A DNA stretch of 8,834 bases from Nitrosopumilales archaeon CG_4_9_14_0_2_um_filter_34_16 (GCA_002788515.1 PFRJ01000051.1:1-8834), one strand, 5' to 3'; positions 1 to 6,298 are shown, counted from the first letter of the stretch. Notes: a model not told the origin generated them from the letters alone. A program made the numbers and translations.

Positions 1-194
1 CCATTATTATCAAAAACTTTGATCTCACTAAAATTGATATCAACTGGTTCTGAAAAATATACAATTACTTCTGTAATTCCAATTGGTGCATTAGATGCCA
101 AGCTAGGAATTGTTTTTTCTGTAAATGGGTGTGCTGCTGCAAACGGAATTGAAACAAACGATAAAACTAGTAAAATTATTAGAACTTTTCTCAT
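1..194 (-). CDS. CopC-like copper-binding protein, N-terminal part (runs off the window)
   Basis: The reverse strand from an ATG at 194-192 is open to the window edge and gives 64 residues. Residues 1-21 form a signal peptide (MRKV, a hydrophobic core, then AAA), so the predicted mature protein starts at His22 (HPFTEKTIPS). It continues with a run ending IVYFSEPVDINFSEIKVFD. An N-terminal mature His followed by a P-x-x-x-A-P...V...FSEPV pattern is typical of the CopC beta-sandwich, in which the N-terminal His helps bind Cu(II) outside the cytoplasmic membrane. The remaining copper ligands and any fused or adjacent CopD membrane part lie beyond the window. A TATA box at 218-225 places transcription start at the ATG. 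The gene is divergent from the secreted protein at 287, with 92 bp between their starts. CopC assignment is fairly secure; exact role (copper delivery or resistance) is inferred. Confidence 0.85.
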   Translation of the reverse strand, partial: MRKVLIILLVLSFVSIPFAAAHPFTEKTIPSLASNAPIGITEVIVYFSEPVDINFSEIKVFDNN

Positions 195-217
195 TTACTG
201 ATAAAATCATTCTTGAC

Positions 218-225
218 AATTTAAA
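218..225 (-). promoter_or_regulatory. TATA box of the CopC-like gene
   Basis: Reads TTTAAATT on the minus strand. Its centre is 27 nt upstream of the ATG at 194, the usual archaeal TATA-to-start distance, so the transcript is probably leaderless. Confidence 0.6.
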
Positions 226-232
226 CAGTTTA

Positions 233-242
233 TAGAATTCTA
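233..242. promoter_or_regulatory. Perfect 10-bp palindrome between divergent promoters
   Basis: TAGAATTCTA lies midway between the two divergent TATA boxes (218-225 on minus, 256-263 on plus). Similar sequences flank the TATA box of the gene at 2801 (2753-2763 and 2788-2797). It is a candidate operator for coordinate control of the CopC-like gene and its divergent neighbour; the function is inferred. Confidence 0.35.
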
Positions 243-255
243 CAGTTGTACCAAC

Positions 256-263
256 TTACATAA
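256..263 (+). promoter_or_regulatory. TATA box of the secreted anchored protein gene at 287
   Basis: TTACATAA is centred 27 nt before the ATG at 287, which favours 287 over the adjacent in-frame ATG at 290 as the start. Confidence 0.55.
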
Positions 264-286
264 AGATAATAACCTATAATCATCCT

Positions 287-925
287 ATGATGGTCGTGAA
301 GATAGCATTTTTTAGCCTTGTTGCAATATTTTTCTCTATTGGCATGATTGTACCATCATTTGCACATACAACTGTTCATGTTGAACCCTATGAAATTGAA
401 GTGGGCTGGGGAATTGAACCACCTGTAGTGGGAATTAGAAATGATCTTGTCTTTAAAATTACTGAACCAGGAGAGACTGAAGGTACTCGTAAAGGAGTTA
501 CTAGTGTTTTCAAAGATCTTGATGCTACAGTGATGTTTGGTGGTGTCTCCAAAAAAATTGATATTAATTCTGATCCTAGGCCGGGATATTATTTTTCACC
601 TATAATTCCAACTAAAACTGGAAGTTACACAGTGGAATTTAAAGGAGAAATTCACGGGATGTCTGTAGATGTGACAATACCTGTTGAAGACGTAGAGCCT
701 ACAGCAGTCTTGGATTTTCCACCATCATCTAGTGCTGGAGACACTGACATTACTGCATTAAAGAATGCAATTTCATCCATACAGCAAGATATTTCTAAAT
801 TAAATTCAGGCGAAACCAAAGTTTCTTCTAATGGTGGTGCGGCTTATAACTATGCAATATTTGGATTGTCAATTGCAGCAGCAGCTATAATCTTGGCAAT
901 AGTTTCTCTAGTAAAAAGAAAATAG
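287..925 (+). CDS. Secreted beta-sandwich protein with C-terminal membrane anchor, next to copC
   Basis: A protein of 212 residues. Residues 1-26 are a signal peptide ending SFA, so the mature chain starts His27-Thr-Thr-Val-His31. Next comes a conserved-looking stretch VEPYEIEVGWGIEPPVVG, followed by a beta-rich region to about 135 (including GYYFSPIIPTKTGSYTVEF, consistent with an Ig-like or CopC-like sandwich). Residues 155-173 look like an amphipathic helix or short coiled coil, 174-186 are a flexible linker, 187-208 are a transmembrane helix, and the chain ends KRK on the cytoplasmic side. The 'EVGWxxEPPxVG' opening recalls small secreted bacterial and archaeal proteins of unknown function found near copper genes; this is recollection, not a search. 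Divergence from the CopC-like gene supports a copper-linked envelope role, but no reaction can be assigned. Confidence 0.8.
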   Translation: MMVVKIAFFSLVAIFFSIGMIVPSFAHTTVHVEPYEIEVGWGIEPPVVGIRNDLVFKITEPGETEGTRKGVTSVFKDLDATVMFGGVSKKIDINSDPRPGYYFSPIIPTKTGSYTVEFKGEIHGMSVDVTIPVEDVEPTAVLDFPPSSSAGDTDITALKNAISSIQQDISKLNSGETKVSSNGGAAYNYAIFGLSIAAAAIILAIVSLVKRK

Positions 926-930
926 AAAAA
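911..930 (-). terminator. T-rich terminator of the blue copper gene, embedded in the 3' end of the opposing gene
   Basis: Read on the minus strand, just past the stop codon at 942-940, the sequence is TTTTTCTATTTTCTTTTTAC. Long U-rich tracts are the usual intrinsic archaeal termination signal. On the plus strand the same bases encode the basic VKRK tail of the gene ending at 925. Confidence 0.5.
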
Positions 931-931
931 G

Positions 932-941
932 AGGAATTCCT
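932..941. repeat. 10-bp palindrome between convergent genes
   Basis: AGGAATTCCT is a perfect palindrome spanning most of the 14-bp gap between the convergent stop codons at 925 and 940. It may contribute to termination; it is too short to say more. Confidence 0.3.
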
Positions 942-1818
942 AAAATCTTGGAACGACTCTAGATTTTGCAGTTACTGCTACGATGCTTATTATTGCAACA
1001 GCTAGTATCATCATTGCAATTGTACCAAATTCTGGTACAACATTTGAGAATACTACTTCTTCACCAATTGGTCCTGTTTTAGGATCATCAACACCATAAC
1101 CTTGGAAGATAACAGTGATGTCTACTGGATCAGAAGAGCTAAGTGGTGCTGTTGTATGCATACCTGTGCCTTCATGATGATGTGCACCTTCGTCCATCAA
1201 AACTTCTACACCATTTTGTGTTACCATCATATCGTGGTTAACATGTTTTGCATCTTCGAATTCAATAGAAATTTCCATTGCTTCGCCTGCAGTTGGTGTT
1301 GAAGTCCAAATTGAAACCATTGTACCATCTGATAACATGCCGGTTGCAGTTGCATCACCTTCGTGCATCATTTCACCATCGTCACCATGATCGTCACCAT
1401 GATCGTCTTCAGCTCCTGCTTCTTGTACTATGATCAAACCTTTCATCCAAGGATGTACCATACAGAAATATGGAACCTCTCCAGCTTCAGTTGGAGACCA
1501 TTCGTATGTGCTTCCTGCCATCACTAGACTGGAATCAAATATTGCCTGAACTGTTTCTGGCATTGTAGGATCTCCTGATGTGAATGTATGTGCTGCGGTA
1601 TCAGTATTAGAAAATATGACAACGCCACCAACATCAACTGTTGCAGTATTTGGAATGTAACATCCTTCTGCTGTCAATTCACAACCTGGTGCACCAGAAC
1701 CTGCTGCAGTTTCAATTGTGACTTCTGTATGATCTGCAAAAGCAGCTGGTGTCATTGCGACTATACCTGCTGCGATGGCAAATAGTACGAAGAAAGAGCT
1801 TATTGCTTTAGTCTTCAT
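940..1818 (-). CDS. Plastocyanin-like blue copper protein with His/Asp linker, second domain and PEFG-CTERM tail
   Basis: From the ATG at 1818 it is 292 residues. A longer reading from 1854 adds 12 residues before the signal peptide, but a TATA box centred 27 nt upstream supports 1818. Residues 1-28 are a signal peptide (ending AAFA). Residues 29-132 form a cupredoxin domain with type 1 copper ligands His77 (AAHTF), Cys119, His122 and Met125 (in YFCMVHPWMKG); Cys46 and Cys53 may form a disulfide. Residues 135-155 are an Asp/His-rich linker (DDHGDDHGDD). Residues 156-258 are a second, probably beta-sandwich domain with His192, His195, His213-215 and His221. The end is V-PEFG at 262-265, a hydrophobic helix 266-284 and a basic tail, matching the thaumarchaeal PEFG-CTERM signal expected to be handled by an archaeosortase-like enzyme. 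Likely role: electron carrier or copper carrier on the outer face of the membrane. Function of the second domain is unknown. Confidence 0.9.
   Translation of the reverse strand: MKTKAISSFFVLFAIAAGIVAMTPAAFADHTEVTIETAAGSGAPGCELTAEGCYIPNTATVDVGGVVIFSNTDTAAHTFTSGDPTMPETVQAIFDSSLVMAGSTYEWSPTEAGEVPYFCMVHPWMKGLIIVQEAGAEDDHGDDHGDDGEMMHEGDATATGMLSDGTMVSIWTSTPTAGEAMEISIEFEDAKHVNHDMMVTQNGVEVLMDEGAHHHEGTGMHTTAPLSSSDPVDITVIFQGYGVDDPKTGPIGEEVVFSNVVPEFGTIAMMILAVAIISIVAVTAKSRVVPRF
1381..1407 (-). repeat. 12-bp tandem repeat encoding the Asp/His linker
   Basis: The plus strand reads GTCACCATGATC twice in succession (1381-1392, 1393-1404) followed by GTC. It encodes the repeated Asp-His-Gly-Asp unit of the linker in the blue copper protein, so linker length and number of His residues could vary by slippage. 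Confidence 0.75.
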
Positions 1819-1840
1819 TATACAAATTATTGTCGGGATA

Positions 1841-1848
1841 CATAAAAA
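1841..1848 (-). promoter_or_regulatory. TATA box of the blue copper protein gene
   Basis: Reads TTTTTATG on the minus strand, centred about 27 nt upstream of the ATG at 1818. It decides the start: translation from 1854 would require the message to begin upstream of this box. Confidence 0.6.
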
Positions 1849-1853
1849 CCTCA

Positions 1854-1866
1854 CTGGAATTTCCAG
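1854..1866. promoter_or_regulatory. Perfect 13-bp palindrome just upstream of the blue copper TATA box
   Basis: CTGGAATTTCCAG (6-bp arms around one central base) ends 5 bp upstream of the TATA box at 1841-1848, over the place where TFB would contact the BRE, and 8 bp past the stop codon of the upstream gene. The one-base centre makes an RNA hairpin terminator unlikely, so a binding site for a dimeric regulator is the better guess. Confidence 0.4.
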
Positions 1867-1874
1867 ACTCGGAA

Positions 1875-2687
1875 TTAATTTTTTCTAAACTGGTACAACT
1901 TTAGAATGCCAACTAGAGGAATGCCAATATACATTCCAATATTTAATAGAATAATGGATATGCCATATCCTATCATTTCTTGTTCTGAATCAATATTTAC
2001 ATGATTTAGTAAAGACAATGAAGACAACATTGGAGTCAATCCTATTTTCACAATTTCTTTGAAAATTGGTTGTTCTCTTTCTAAATCAGATATGCTTGGC
2101 GAAAAAGAGTAATAGATTTGATTGAATCCTGTCATAAATGCTATGCCTGAATTTGTTTTTAGAATTGTATTGTCTCTAATTTCTCTTAATTGTTGTACTT
2201 GTGGAGCCATCTCTGAACCATATGCTGCAGTTGCAATTAGACATCCGTTCTTTTCATCAGAAATTGGTTTATCATTATCTGGTTGAGCATATGCATCGCC
2301 TACTGTAACATCAAATGAAACCTTTTCTTTTGGAATTGGTTGAAATAAAATTCCCTCAATCTCAAAAATCATAGTATATACTCCTTCACCTAGATTAAAT
2401 TCAATTGGAATTTTTACAGAACCAACTGATGTGTGCGTTAACGGGATTGGCCCAAAAACCGTTTCACCGCCTTTGGAAACTAATACGGTATAATCAATAT
2501 GCTCTTGGATTTTTTTTGTTTGAGGATTGATAAAATCAATATTTATTTTGGTTTGAATGTTTGGCTCAATTTTATCATATGATAATTTCACATCTAGCGT
2601 TCCTTTTTCAGTAGGCAAAGTTTGTGATTCAGCAAACACTGGAATAATCAAAAGCGGAATCAATAACATCGCAAATAGAAATTTCAT
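1875..2687 (-). CDS. Secreted CFI-box protein with C-terminal membrane helix
   Basis: From the ATG at 2687 it has 270 residues. An in-frame ATG at 2735 would add 16 polar residues before the signal peptide, but the TATA box at 2709-2716 favours 2687. Residues 1-19 are a signal peptide ending VFA. Residues 25-130 are beta-rich and look like an extracellular Ig-like domain (LDVKLSYDKIEPN ... FDVTVGDAYAQ). Residues 149-172 carry a CFI-box: Cys149-Leu-Ile-Ala-Thr-Ala-Ala-Tyr-Gly157, then PQVQQLREIRD. The box is recognised in secreted bacterial and archaeal proteins, usually near the C-terminus; its biochemical function is not established to my knowledge. Residues 239-263 are a hydrophobic helix followed by the charged end YQFRKN. 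The gene lies 56 bp upstream of the blue copper gene on the same strand and is divergent from the WW-repeat gene at 2801. Confidence 0.8.
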   Translation of the reverse strand: MKFLFAMLLIPLLIIPVFAESQTLPTEKGTLDVKLSYDKIEPNIQTKINIDFINPQTKKIQEHIDYTVLVSKGGETVFGPIPLTHTSVGSVKIPIEFNLGEGVYTMIFEIEGILFQPIPKEKVSFDVTVGDAYAQPDNDKPISDEKNGCLIATAAYGSEMAPQVQQLREIRDNTILKTNSGIAFMTGFNQIYYSFSPSISDLEREQPIFKEIVKIGLTPMLSSLSLLNHVNIDSEQEMIGYGISIILLNIGMYIGIPLVGILKLYQFRKN

Positions 2688-2708
2688 ATTCTCACTTTGA
2701 AAATCGGA

Positions 2709-2716
2709 AATAAAAG
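2709..2716 (-). promoter_or_regulatory. TATA box of the CFI-box gene
   Basis: Reads CTTTTATT on the minus strand, centred about 26 nt upstream of the ATG at 2687. It supports a leaderless transcript and the shorter protein start. Confidence 0.5.
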
Positions 2717-2752
2717 TTGTACTCTGATTTCTCACAAAAAAATTATCATGAG

Positions 2753-2763
2753 TAGAAATTCTA
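2753..2763. promoter_or_regulatory. Palindrome upstream of the TATA box of the gene at 2801
   Basis: TAGAAATTCTA is a perfect palindrome around a central A, 7 bp upstream of the TATA box. A close relative, TAGAGTTCTA, lies at 2788-2797 between that box and the start. The pair flanks the core promoter, as an operator would; function is inferred. Confidence 0.35.
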
Positions 2764-2770
2764 TACCATC

Positions 2771-2778
2771 TTTAAATA
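2771..2778 (+). promoter_or_regulatory. TATA box of the first large WW-repeat protein gene
   Basis: TTTAAATA is centred 27 nt before the TTG at 2801 and supports that unusual start codon. Confidence 0.6.
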
Positions 2779-2787
2779 TGGAATTTG

Positions 2788-2797
2788 TAGAGTTCTA
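2788..2797. promoter_or_regulatory. Imperfect palindrome between TATA box and start of the gene at 2801
   Basis: TAGAGTTCTA differs by one base from the palindrome TAGAATTCTA at 233-242. Both are followed three bases later by TTGTACCA, so 17 of 21 positions agree between 233-253 and 2788-2808. Confidence 0.3.
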
Positions 2798-2800
2798 TTA

Positions 2801-4501
2801 TTGTACCAGAAACTTTCATTTTTAATAATAATTATTGGTATTTTTACAATTCCAGTTATTCTTCCAAATGTATTTGCACACGGACTTGGAGGAGATCAAG
2901 CTCCCCCTATTAGTTTTGGTGGTATGGAGGTAACTGTCCGTACACAATTAAGCCCATCTGATATTACAGTTGGAGAAGTTAATTCTGCTAATATGCAAGT
3001 ACGGTTCTTTGATACGTTAACTGATAAAAATCTCGATAAAGTAACATACAGAGTAGAAGTTTGGCAAAGTGGTGAACTTTTAGCTAGAAATCTATTCTAT
3101 GATTTAGATGGAAGACTAGATGTTAAAATCAAACCAAATCCTACATGTAATAAAAATAATCTAGAAGAATGCTCAATTTATGGTGGTTCTGAACATGTTA
3201 GTGCACCAGGTGCACTATTTGTTCAAGGAGCAGAATGTACTGATGATAATTTAGATATTTGTGCAAGACCATCAATCACAGGTCCAATTTTTGTCAAAGG
3301 TGGATTATACAAGATTAGAGTTGATATCGAAGCTGCTACCAGTCCAAGATCTGTCCTTGCAAATTTACTAAGTTATGAAACTTTTGTTAGTATTGCACAA
3401 GAGCAAGACTTTTTCATAAAATCTGCAAGTGCTCAAGAGATACCTGTTATTGTAAAAACATACTATGACGATGTTGATAACTTTAAGTTTGATCAATCAG
3501 ATAATTCTATATCATTTGATATGCCATTTGATTGGAACCCATCTTATGTTGATTTAGTACAAGTGGTACATGAAGAAGTCAGAGTTCCCAAGTCATTTGC
3601 ACCTTATGCAGAAGGAAAGCAATTCAAAGGATATGTTAACGGAGTAGAAATTGATCAGAGAGCATTACTTAATGATCCTTATTCGTATGATGATACCAAT
3701 ATTGTTCATTTTCTAATTACAAAAAATGAACTACAAAAAATCAATGAAAAATTGGGTTCTGATAACTATGACAACGCCAAGATGGATTTGAAATTAGTTC
3801 CTTTATCTGAGGTTTCAAAAAGCTCCACAGAATTTTATCTAGTTGATACTGTAAAATATGAAAAAGTTCCTACAACAATCAATATTTCATGGGATGGAAA
3901 ATATGGCGCTAATCAAGAAATTCCATTTGAATTTACATTCTTTAACGAAAACAGAGAACTCATCAAAGATATCAGATATGCTTACTTTGTATTTGATGAA
4001 TTTGATAACGAAATAGCTAGTAATGTAGGTGACAGTACTTCTAGCCTTGGAATAGTATCTACTGAAGGCATTGATGTTCAAAGAATTTTTGTTCCTTCTC
4101 AAGGTCAAATCAGAGTTGATGTCAAAGTTTTAGGAACTGGATTGGACTATGCTCCAAAATATGCCGGAATTGGTTCTGCAATTATTGAGATAGGTCCTGG
4201 TTCATCCAATTCTGTACCTCAGAAAGCACCAATTCCATCATGGATCAAAAACAATGCAGAGTGGTGGGCTGCAGGACAAATTGATGATGGATCATTTGTA
4301 CAAGGAATTCAATATTTGATCAAAGAGAATGTTCTAAAGATTCCGCCAACTACACAGGGTACCAGTTCATCTTCTAGTGATATACCTGGTTGGATCAAAA
4401 ACAATGCAGAGTGGTGGGCTGCAGGACAAATTGACGATGATTCTTTCATTCAAGGAATTCAATATTTGATAAAAGAAGGAATCATGAGGATTCAATCATA
4501 G
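2801..4501 (+). CDS. Large secreted protein with two C-terminal WW repeats
   Basis: A protein of 566 residues starting at TTG. No ATG, GTG or other TTG lies between the upstream in-frame stop at 2753-2755 and 2801, the next ATG is beyond the signal peptide, and a TATA box at 2771 fits exactly. Residues 1-26 are a signal peptide (ending VFA), leaving His27-Gly-Leu-Gly with PPISFGGMEVTV following. Residues 40-465 look like several beta-sandwich domains, with no catalytic motif that I recognise. Cys116, 124, 146 and 154 sit in one loop and could form two disulfides. Residues 478-515 and 528-565 are two near-identical repeats starting IPxWIKNNAEWWAAGQIDD, separated by a Ser/Thr linker; there is no C-terminal membrane helix. 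It is a paralogue of the protein at 4742 (shared MPFDW, VVHEE, GGLYK, YYD). Likely an extracellular or surface-attached protein of unknown function. Confidence 0.85.
   Translation: MYQKLSFLIIIIGIFTIPVILPNVFAHGLGGDQAPPISFGGMEVTVRTQLSPSDITVGEVNSANMQVRFFDTLTDKNLDKVTYRVEVWQSGELLARNLFYDLDGRLDVKIKPNPTCNKNNLEECSIYGGSEHVSAPGALFVQGAECTDDNLDICARPSITGPIFVKGGLYKIRVDIEAATSPRSVLANLLSYETFVSIAQEQDFFIKSASAQEIPVIVKTYYDDVDNFKFDQSDNSISFDMPFDWNPSYVDLVQVVHEEVRVPKSFAPYAEGKQFKGYVNGVEIDQRALLNDPYSYDDTNIVHFLITKNELQKINEKLGSDNYDNAKMDLKLVPLSEVSKSSTEFYLVDTVKYEKVPTTINISWDGKYGANQEIPFEFTFFNENRELIKDIRYAYFVFDEFDNEIASNVGDSTSSLGIVSTEGIDVQRIFVPSQGQIRVDVKVLGTGLDYAPKYAGIGSAIIEIGPGSSNSVPQKAPIPSWIKNNAEWWAAGQIDDGSFVQGIQYLIKENVLKIPPTTQGTSSSSSDIPGWIKNNAEWWAAGQIDDDSFIQGIQYLIKEGIMRIQS
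4232..4495 (+). repeat. Tandem WW repeats in the first large secreted protein
   Basis: Two copies of about 38 codons, 150 bp apart (4232-4345 and 4382-4495). The bases 4241-4284 and 4391-4434 are identical over 44 positions, as are 4301-4320 and 4451-4470, pointing to recent duplication or homogenisation within the gene. Confidence 0.85.
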
Positions 4502-4502
4502 A

Positions 4503-4510
4503 TTTTTAAA
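4503..4510 (+). promoter_or_regulatory. TATA box of the 68-residue protein gene
   Basis: TTTTTAAA begins one base after the preceding stop codon and is centred 27 nt before the ATG at 4534. Its T run could also help end the upstream transcript. Confidence 0.55.
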
Positions 4511-4533
4511 GCAATTCTGTTAGTGATAGTATA

Positions 4534-4740
4534 ATGAAAGACATCAATGACATCATGCCTAAAATACCAAACATGAAATGGGGAGCTCTGATGAACAGAC
4601 CGCCAACAAATGACAAAGTTGAAGAGATGAACAAAATTTTCCCAAGTAACGGTAAATGGCATACTGTTTTTGAAGAAACAGATCGAATCACAGTAGATGG
4701 AAAAGAAATCCATAAAAAAGATCCAAACAAGTGGACCTAG
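4534..4740 (+). CDS. Small soluble hypothetical protein, 68 residues
   Basis: No signal peptide, membrane helix or Cys. The chain is charged and Lys/Glu/Asp-rich, with three Trp (16, 42, 67) and a C-terminal part rich in short polar segments (WHTVFEETDRITVDGKEIHK). It is judged real because its ATG lies exactly one TATA-to-start distance from a good TATA box and because the codons look like those of the neighbouring genes. The antisense ORFs over the same bases lack such support. It is probably cytoplasmic, unlike all its neighbours. It sits between two paralogous secreted-protein genes; the next start (TTG 4742) is one base after its stop, so the two may be co-transcribed. I do not recognise the family. 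Confidence 0.7.
   Translation: MKDINDIMPKIPNMKWGALMNRPPTNDKVEEMNKIFPSNGKWHTVFEETDRITVDGKEIHKKDPNKWT
4711..4718 (+). promoter_or_regulatory. Weak TATA-like box inside the small gene, ahead of the TTG at 4742
   Basis: CATAAAAA is centred 27 nt before the TTG at 4742. It would allow a separate leaderless transcript for the second large secreted protein, but the match is weak and co-transcription with the small gene is equally possible. Confidence 0.25.
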
Positions 4741-4741
4741 C

Positions 4742-6298
4742 TTGAAAAATTTGTTTCTAATTGTATTAGTGATATTTTCTTGTGTATTGCTTATTGGATT
4801 TGAAACTGTTTATGGTCATGGCGTAGGAAGTGAAACTTTTCCTCCTATTAAGATAAATGGAAAACTTGTAACTCTGGAAGTCTCATCTTCTAAGAATGAT
4901 CCTAAGACAAATGATGATCAACAAATCTCTTTATCATTAATTGATTTTGACTCAAAAATTACTTTACGAGATGTTACTTTTTTAGTAGAGTCTCATCGTG
5001 GTGAACAGTTTCTTTTTAAACAAGAGTTCAAAGCAGACAATGGATTCATAGTTTTTAATTTTGTATCAGAAGAGAATAACTCTATAATTATAGAAGAGAA
5101 TAACGATAATGGTTTTTTTGGTTCTTTATTGGGGCTTGAAAGCAGAATGGTTAACGTAAAAGGACCTATGCTTAGTGAAGGTGGATTATACAAATTAGAT
5201 GTGACTATACTAACAGCTGAAGGATATTCTAAAAAATTGGATGTACCTCCAGTTTTCAACGCAGGAATTTCCATTGCACAAACAAGCCGACATGATTTTG
5301 TTGATCCCAATTTTGGGGAACAAAATATCCATGTTGTAACATATTATGATAAAATTTCAAATTTTCAATATGATCCTAATTCCAGAGAAATCAGCTTTTC
5401 TATGCCATTTGATTGGAGTCAATCAAACATCAATCAAACATCAGTTGTTCATGAAGAACTGGTAATTACCAAAAAATTTGGTGATTTACTAGTTTCTGGG
5501 TTTACGATGTATATCAACGGAATACAACTATCACAAGATATTGTAAACATTGATGATTTTTTCTCTGATAATAGAATTGTTCATTTCATAATATATCAAA
5601 AAGAATTGCAGAATATTTTTGAACATTCTTCTAATCAAAGCGGTATGAATTTTGTTGTCAAGCCAGATCGTGATTATACTCATTTAAGTTCCGTAACTGA
5701 TAATGGACAGTTTAGAATCTTTGTATCATGGGAGCCTGAAAATCTAAAATCAAATTCAAATGCAAAAATATTTTTTGATGTGACAGATATTTTTCTAAAA
5801 AACAAACCAATTGCAACAAATTATGAATTCTCCATTACTCAAAATGATAGAATAATTTTTGAACAAAATGGAATTAGTTCTGCTATAAAGGACGAACATA
5901 ATACTGTAGAACTTGTGATTCCTAACGATGTTTCAGGCATTGTAAATCTAAACTTTAAGAATTTAGATAATAATCATCTTGCAAAGACAACAATTCCAAT
6001 TGTCATTAACAGAATAATAAATCAAGATGAAATTTCAATTCCTAATTGGATTAAAAACAATGCAGCTTGGTGGGCAGAAGATCAAATTGATGATAAAACA
6101 TTTGTTCAAGGAATTGAATACATGATTAAAAATAAAATTGTTACAATTCCACAAACTCATCAGGAATCATCAGAATCAACAGAAATTCCTAATTGGATTA
6201 AAAACAATGCAGCTTGGTGGGCTACAGGACAAATTGATGATAAAACGTTTGTTCAAGGGTTAGAATTTTTAATTCAAAACGGAATAATTTGCGTTTGA
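4742..6298 (+). CDS. Second large secreted protein with two C-terminal WW repeats
   Basis: From the TTG at 4742 it has 518 residues; an ATG at 4697 would add 15 Lys/Ser-rich residues and overlap the small gene by 44 bp. The TTG is preferred because the resulting signal peptide (MKNLFLIVLV to VYG, 1-25) matches in length that of the paralogue at 2801, which also starts with TTG. The mature end is His26-Gly-Val-Gly, then FPPIKINGKLVTLEV. Residues 40-425 are beta-rich and resemble the paralogue (MPFDW 221-225, VVHEE 235-239, GGLYK 147-151), but an Asn/Glu-rich stretch around 108-135 replaces the four-Cys loop. Residues 433-470 and 482-516 are WW repeats (IPNWIKNNAAWWA, then QIDDKTFVQG), and the chain ends right after the second. 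No membrane anchor. Function unknown; likely surface-associated. Confidence 0.82.
   Translation: MKNLFLIVLVIFSCVLLIGFETVYGHGVGSETFPPIKINGKLVTLEVSSSKNDPKTNDDQQISLSLIDFDSKITLRDVTFLVESHRGEQFLFKQEFKADNGFIVFNFVSEENNSIIIEENNDNGFFGSLLGLESRMVNVKGPMLSEGGLYKLDVTILTAEGYSKKLDVPPVFNAGISIAQTSRHDFVDPNFGEQNIHVVTYYDKISNFQYDPNSREISFSMPFDWSQSNINQTSVVHEELVITKKFGDLLVSGFTMYINGIQLSQDIVNIDDFFSDNRIVHFIIYQKELQNIFEHSSNQSGMNFVVKPDRDYTHLSSVTDNGQFRIFVSWEPENLKSNSNAKIFFDVTDIFLKNKPIATNYEFSITQNDRIIFEQNGISSAIKDEHNTVELVIPNDVSGIVNLNFKNLDNNHLAKTTIPIVINRIINQDEISIPNWIKNNAAWWAEDQIDDKTFVQGIEYMIKNKIVTIPQTHQESSESTEIPNWIKNNAAWWATGQIDDKTFVQGLEFLIQNGIICV
6038..6295 (+). repeat. Tandem WW repeats in the second large secreted protein
   Basis: Two copies 147 bp apart. 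The bases 6038-6075 and 6185-6222 are identical over 38 positions. The two copies share features (Ala before WW, DDKTFVQG) that differ from the copies in the gene at 2801. Confidence 0.85.

Noticed and set aside
19..201. Plus-strand ORF of 60 codons
   Set aside because: It is antisense to the CopC-like gene, which has a clear signal peptide, family pattern and TATA box on the other strand.
1381..1407. 12-bp repeats as a CRISPR-like array
   Set aside because: They are contiguous, have no spacers and are in frame within a coding sequence.
1102..1785. Two plus-strand Cys-rich ORFs (1102-1302 and 1588-1785)
   Set aside because: Both are antisense shadows of the blue copper gene; their Cys and Met content comes from reading its His/Ala-rich codons backwards.
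4492..4730. Two overlapping minus-strand ORFs with hydrophobic segments
   Set aside because: They are antisense to the 68-residue gene, which has a well-placed TATA box; no promoter is visible for the minus strand.
4697..4741. ATG at 4697 as start of the second large secreted protein
   Set aside because: It adds a Lys-rich 15-residue extension absent from the paralogue and a 44-bp overlap with the small gene. It remains possible, but TTG 4742 fits better.
3887..5310. Minus-strand ORFs at 3887-4108 and 4993-5310
   Set aside because: They lie wholly within the two large secreted-protein genes on the plus strand and have no recognisable domain or promoter.
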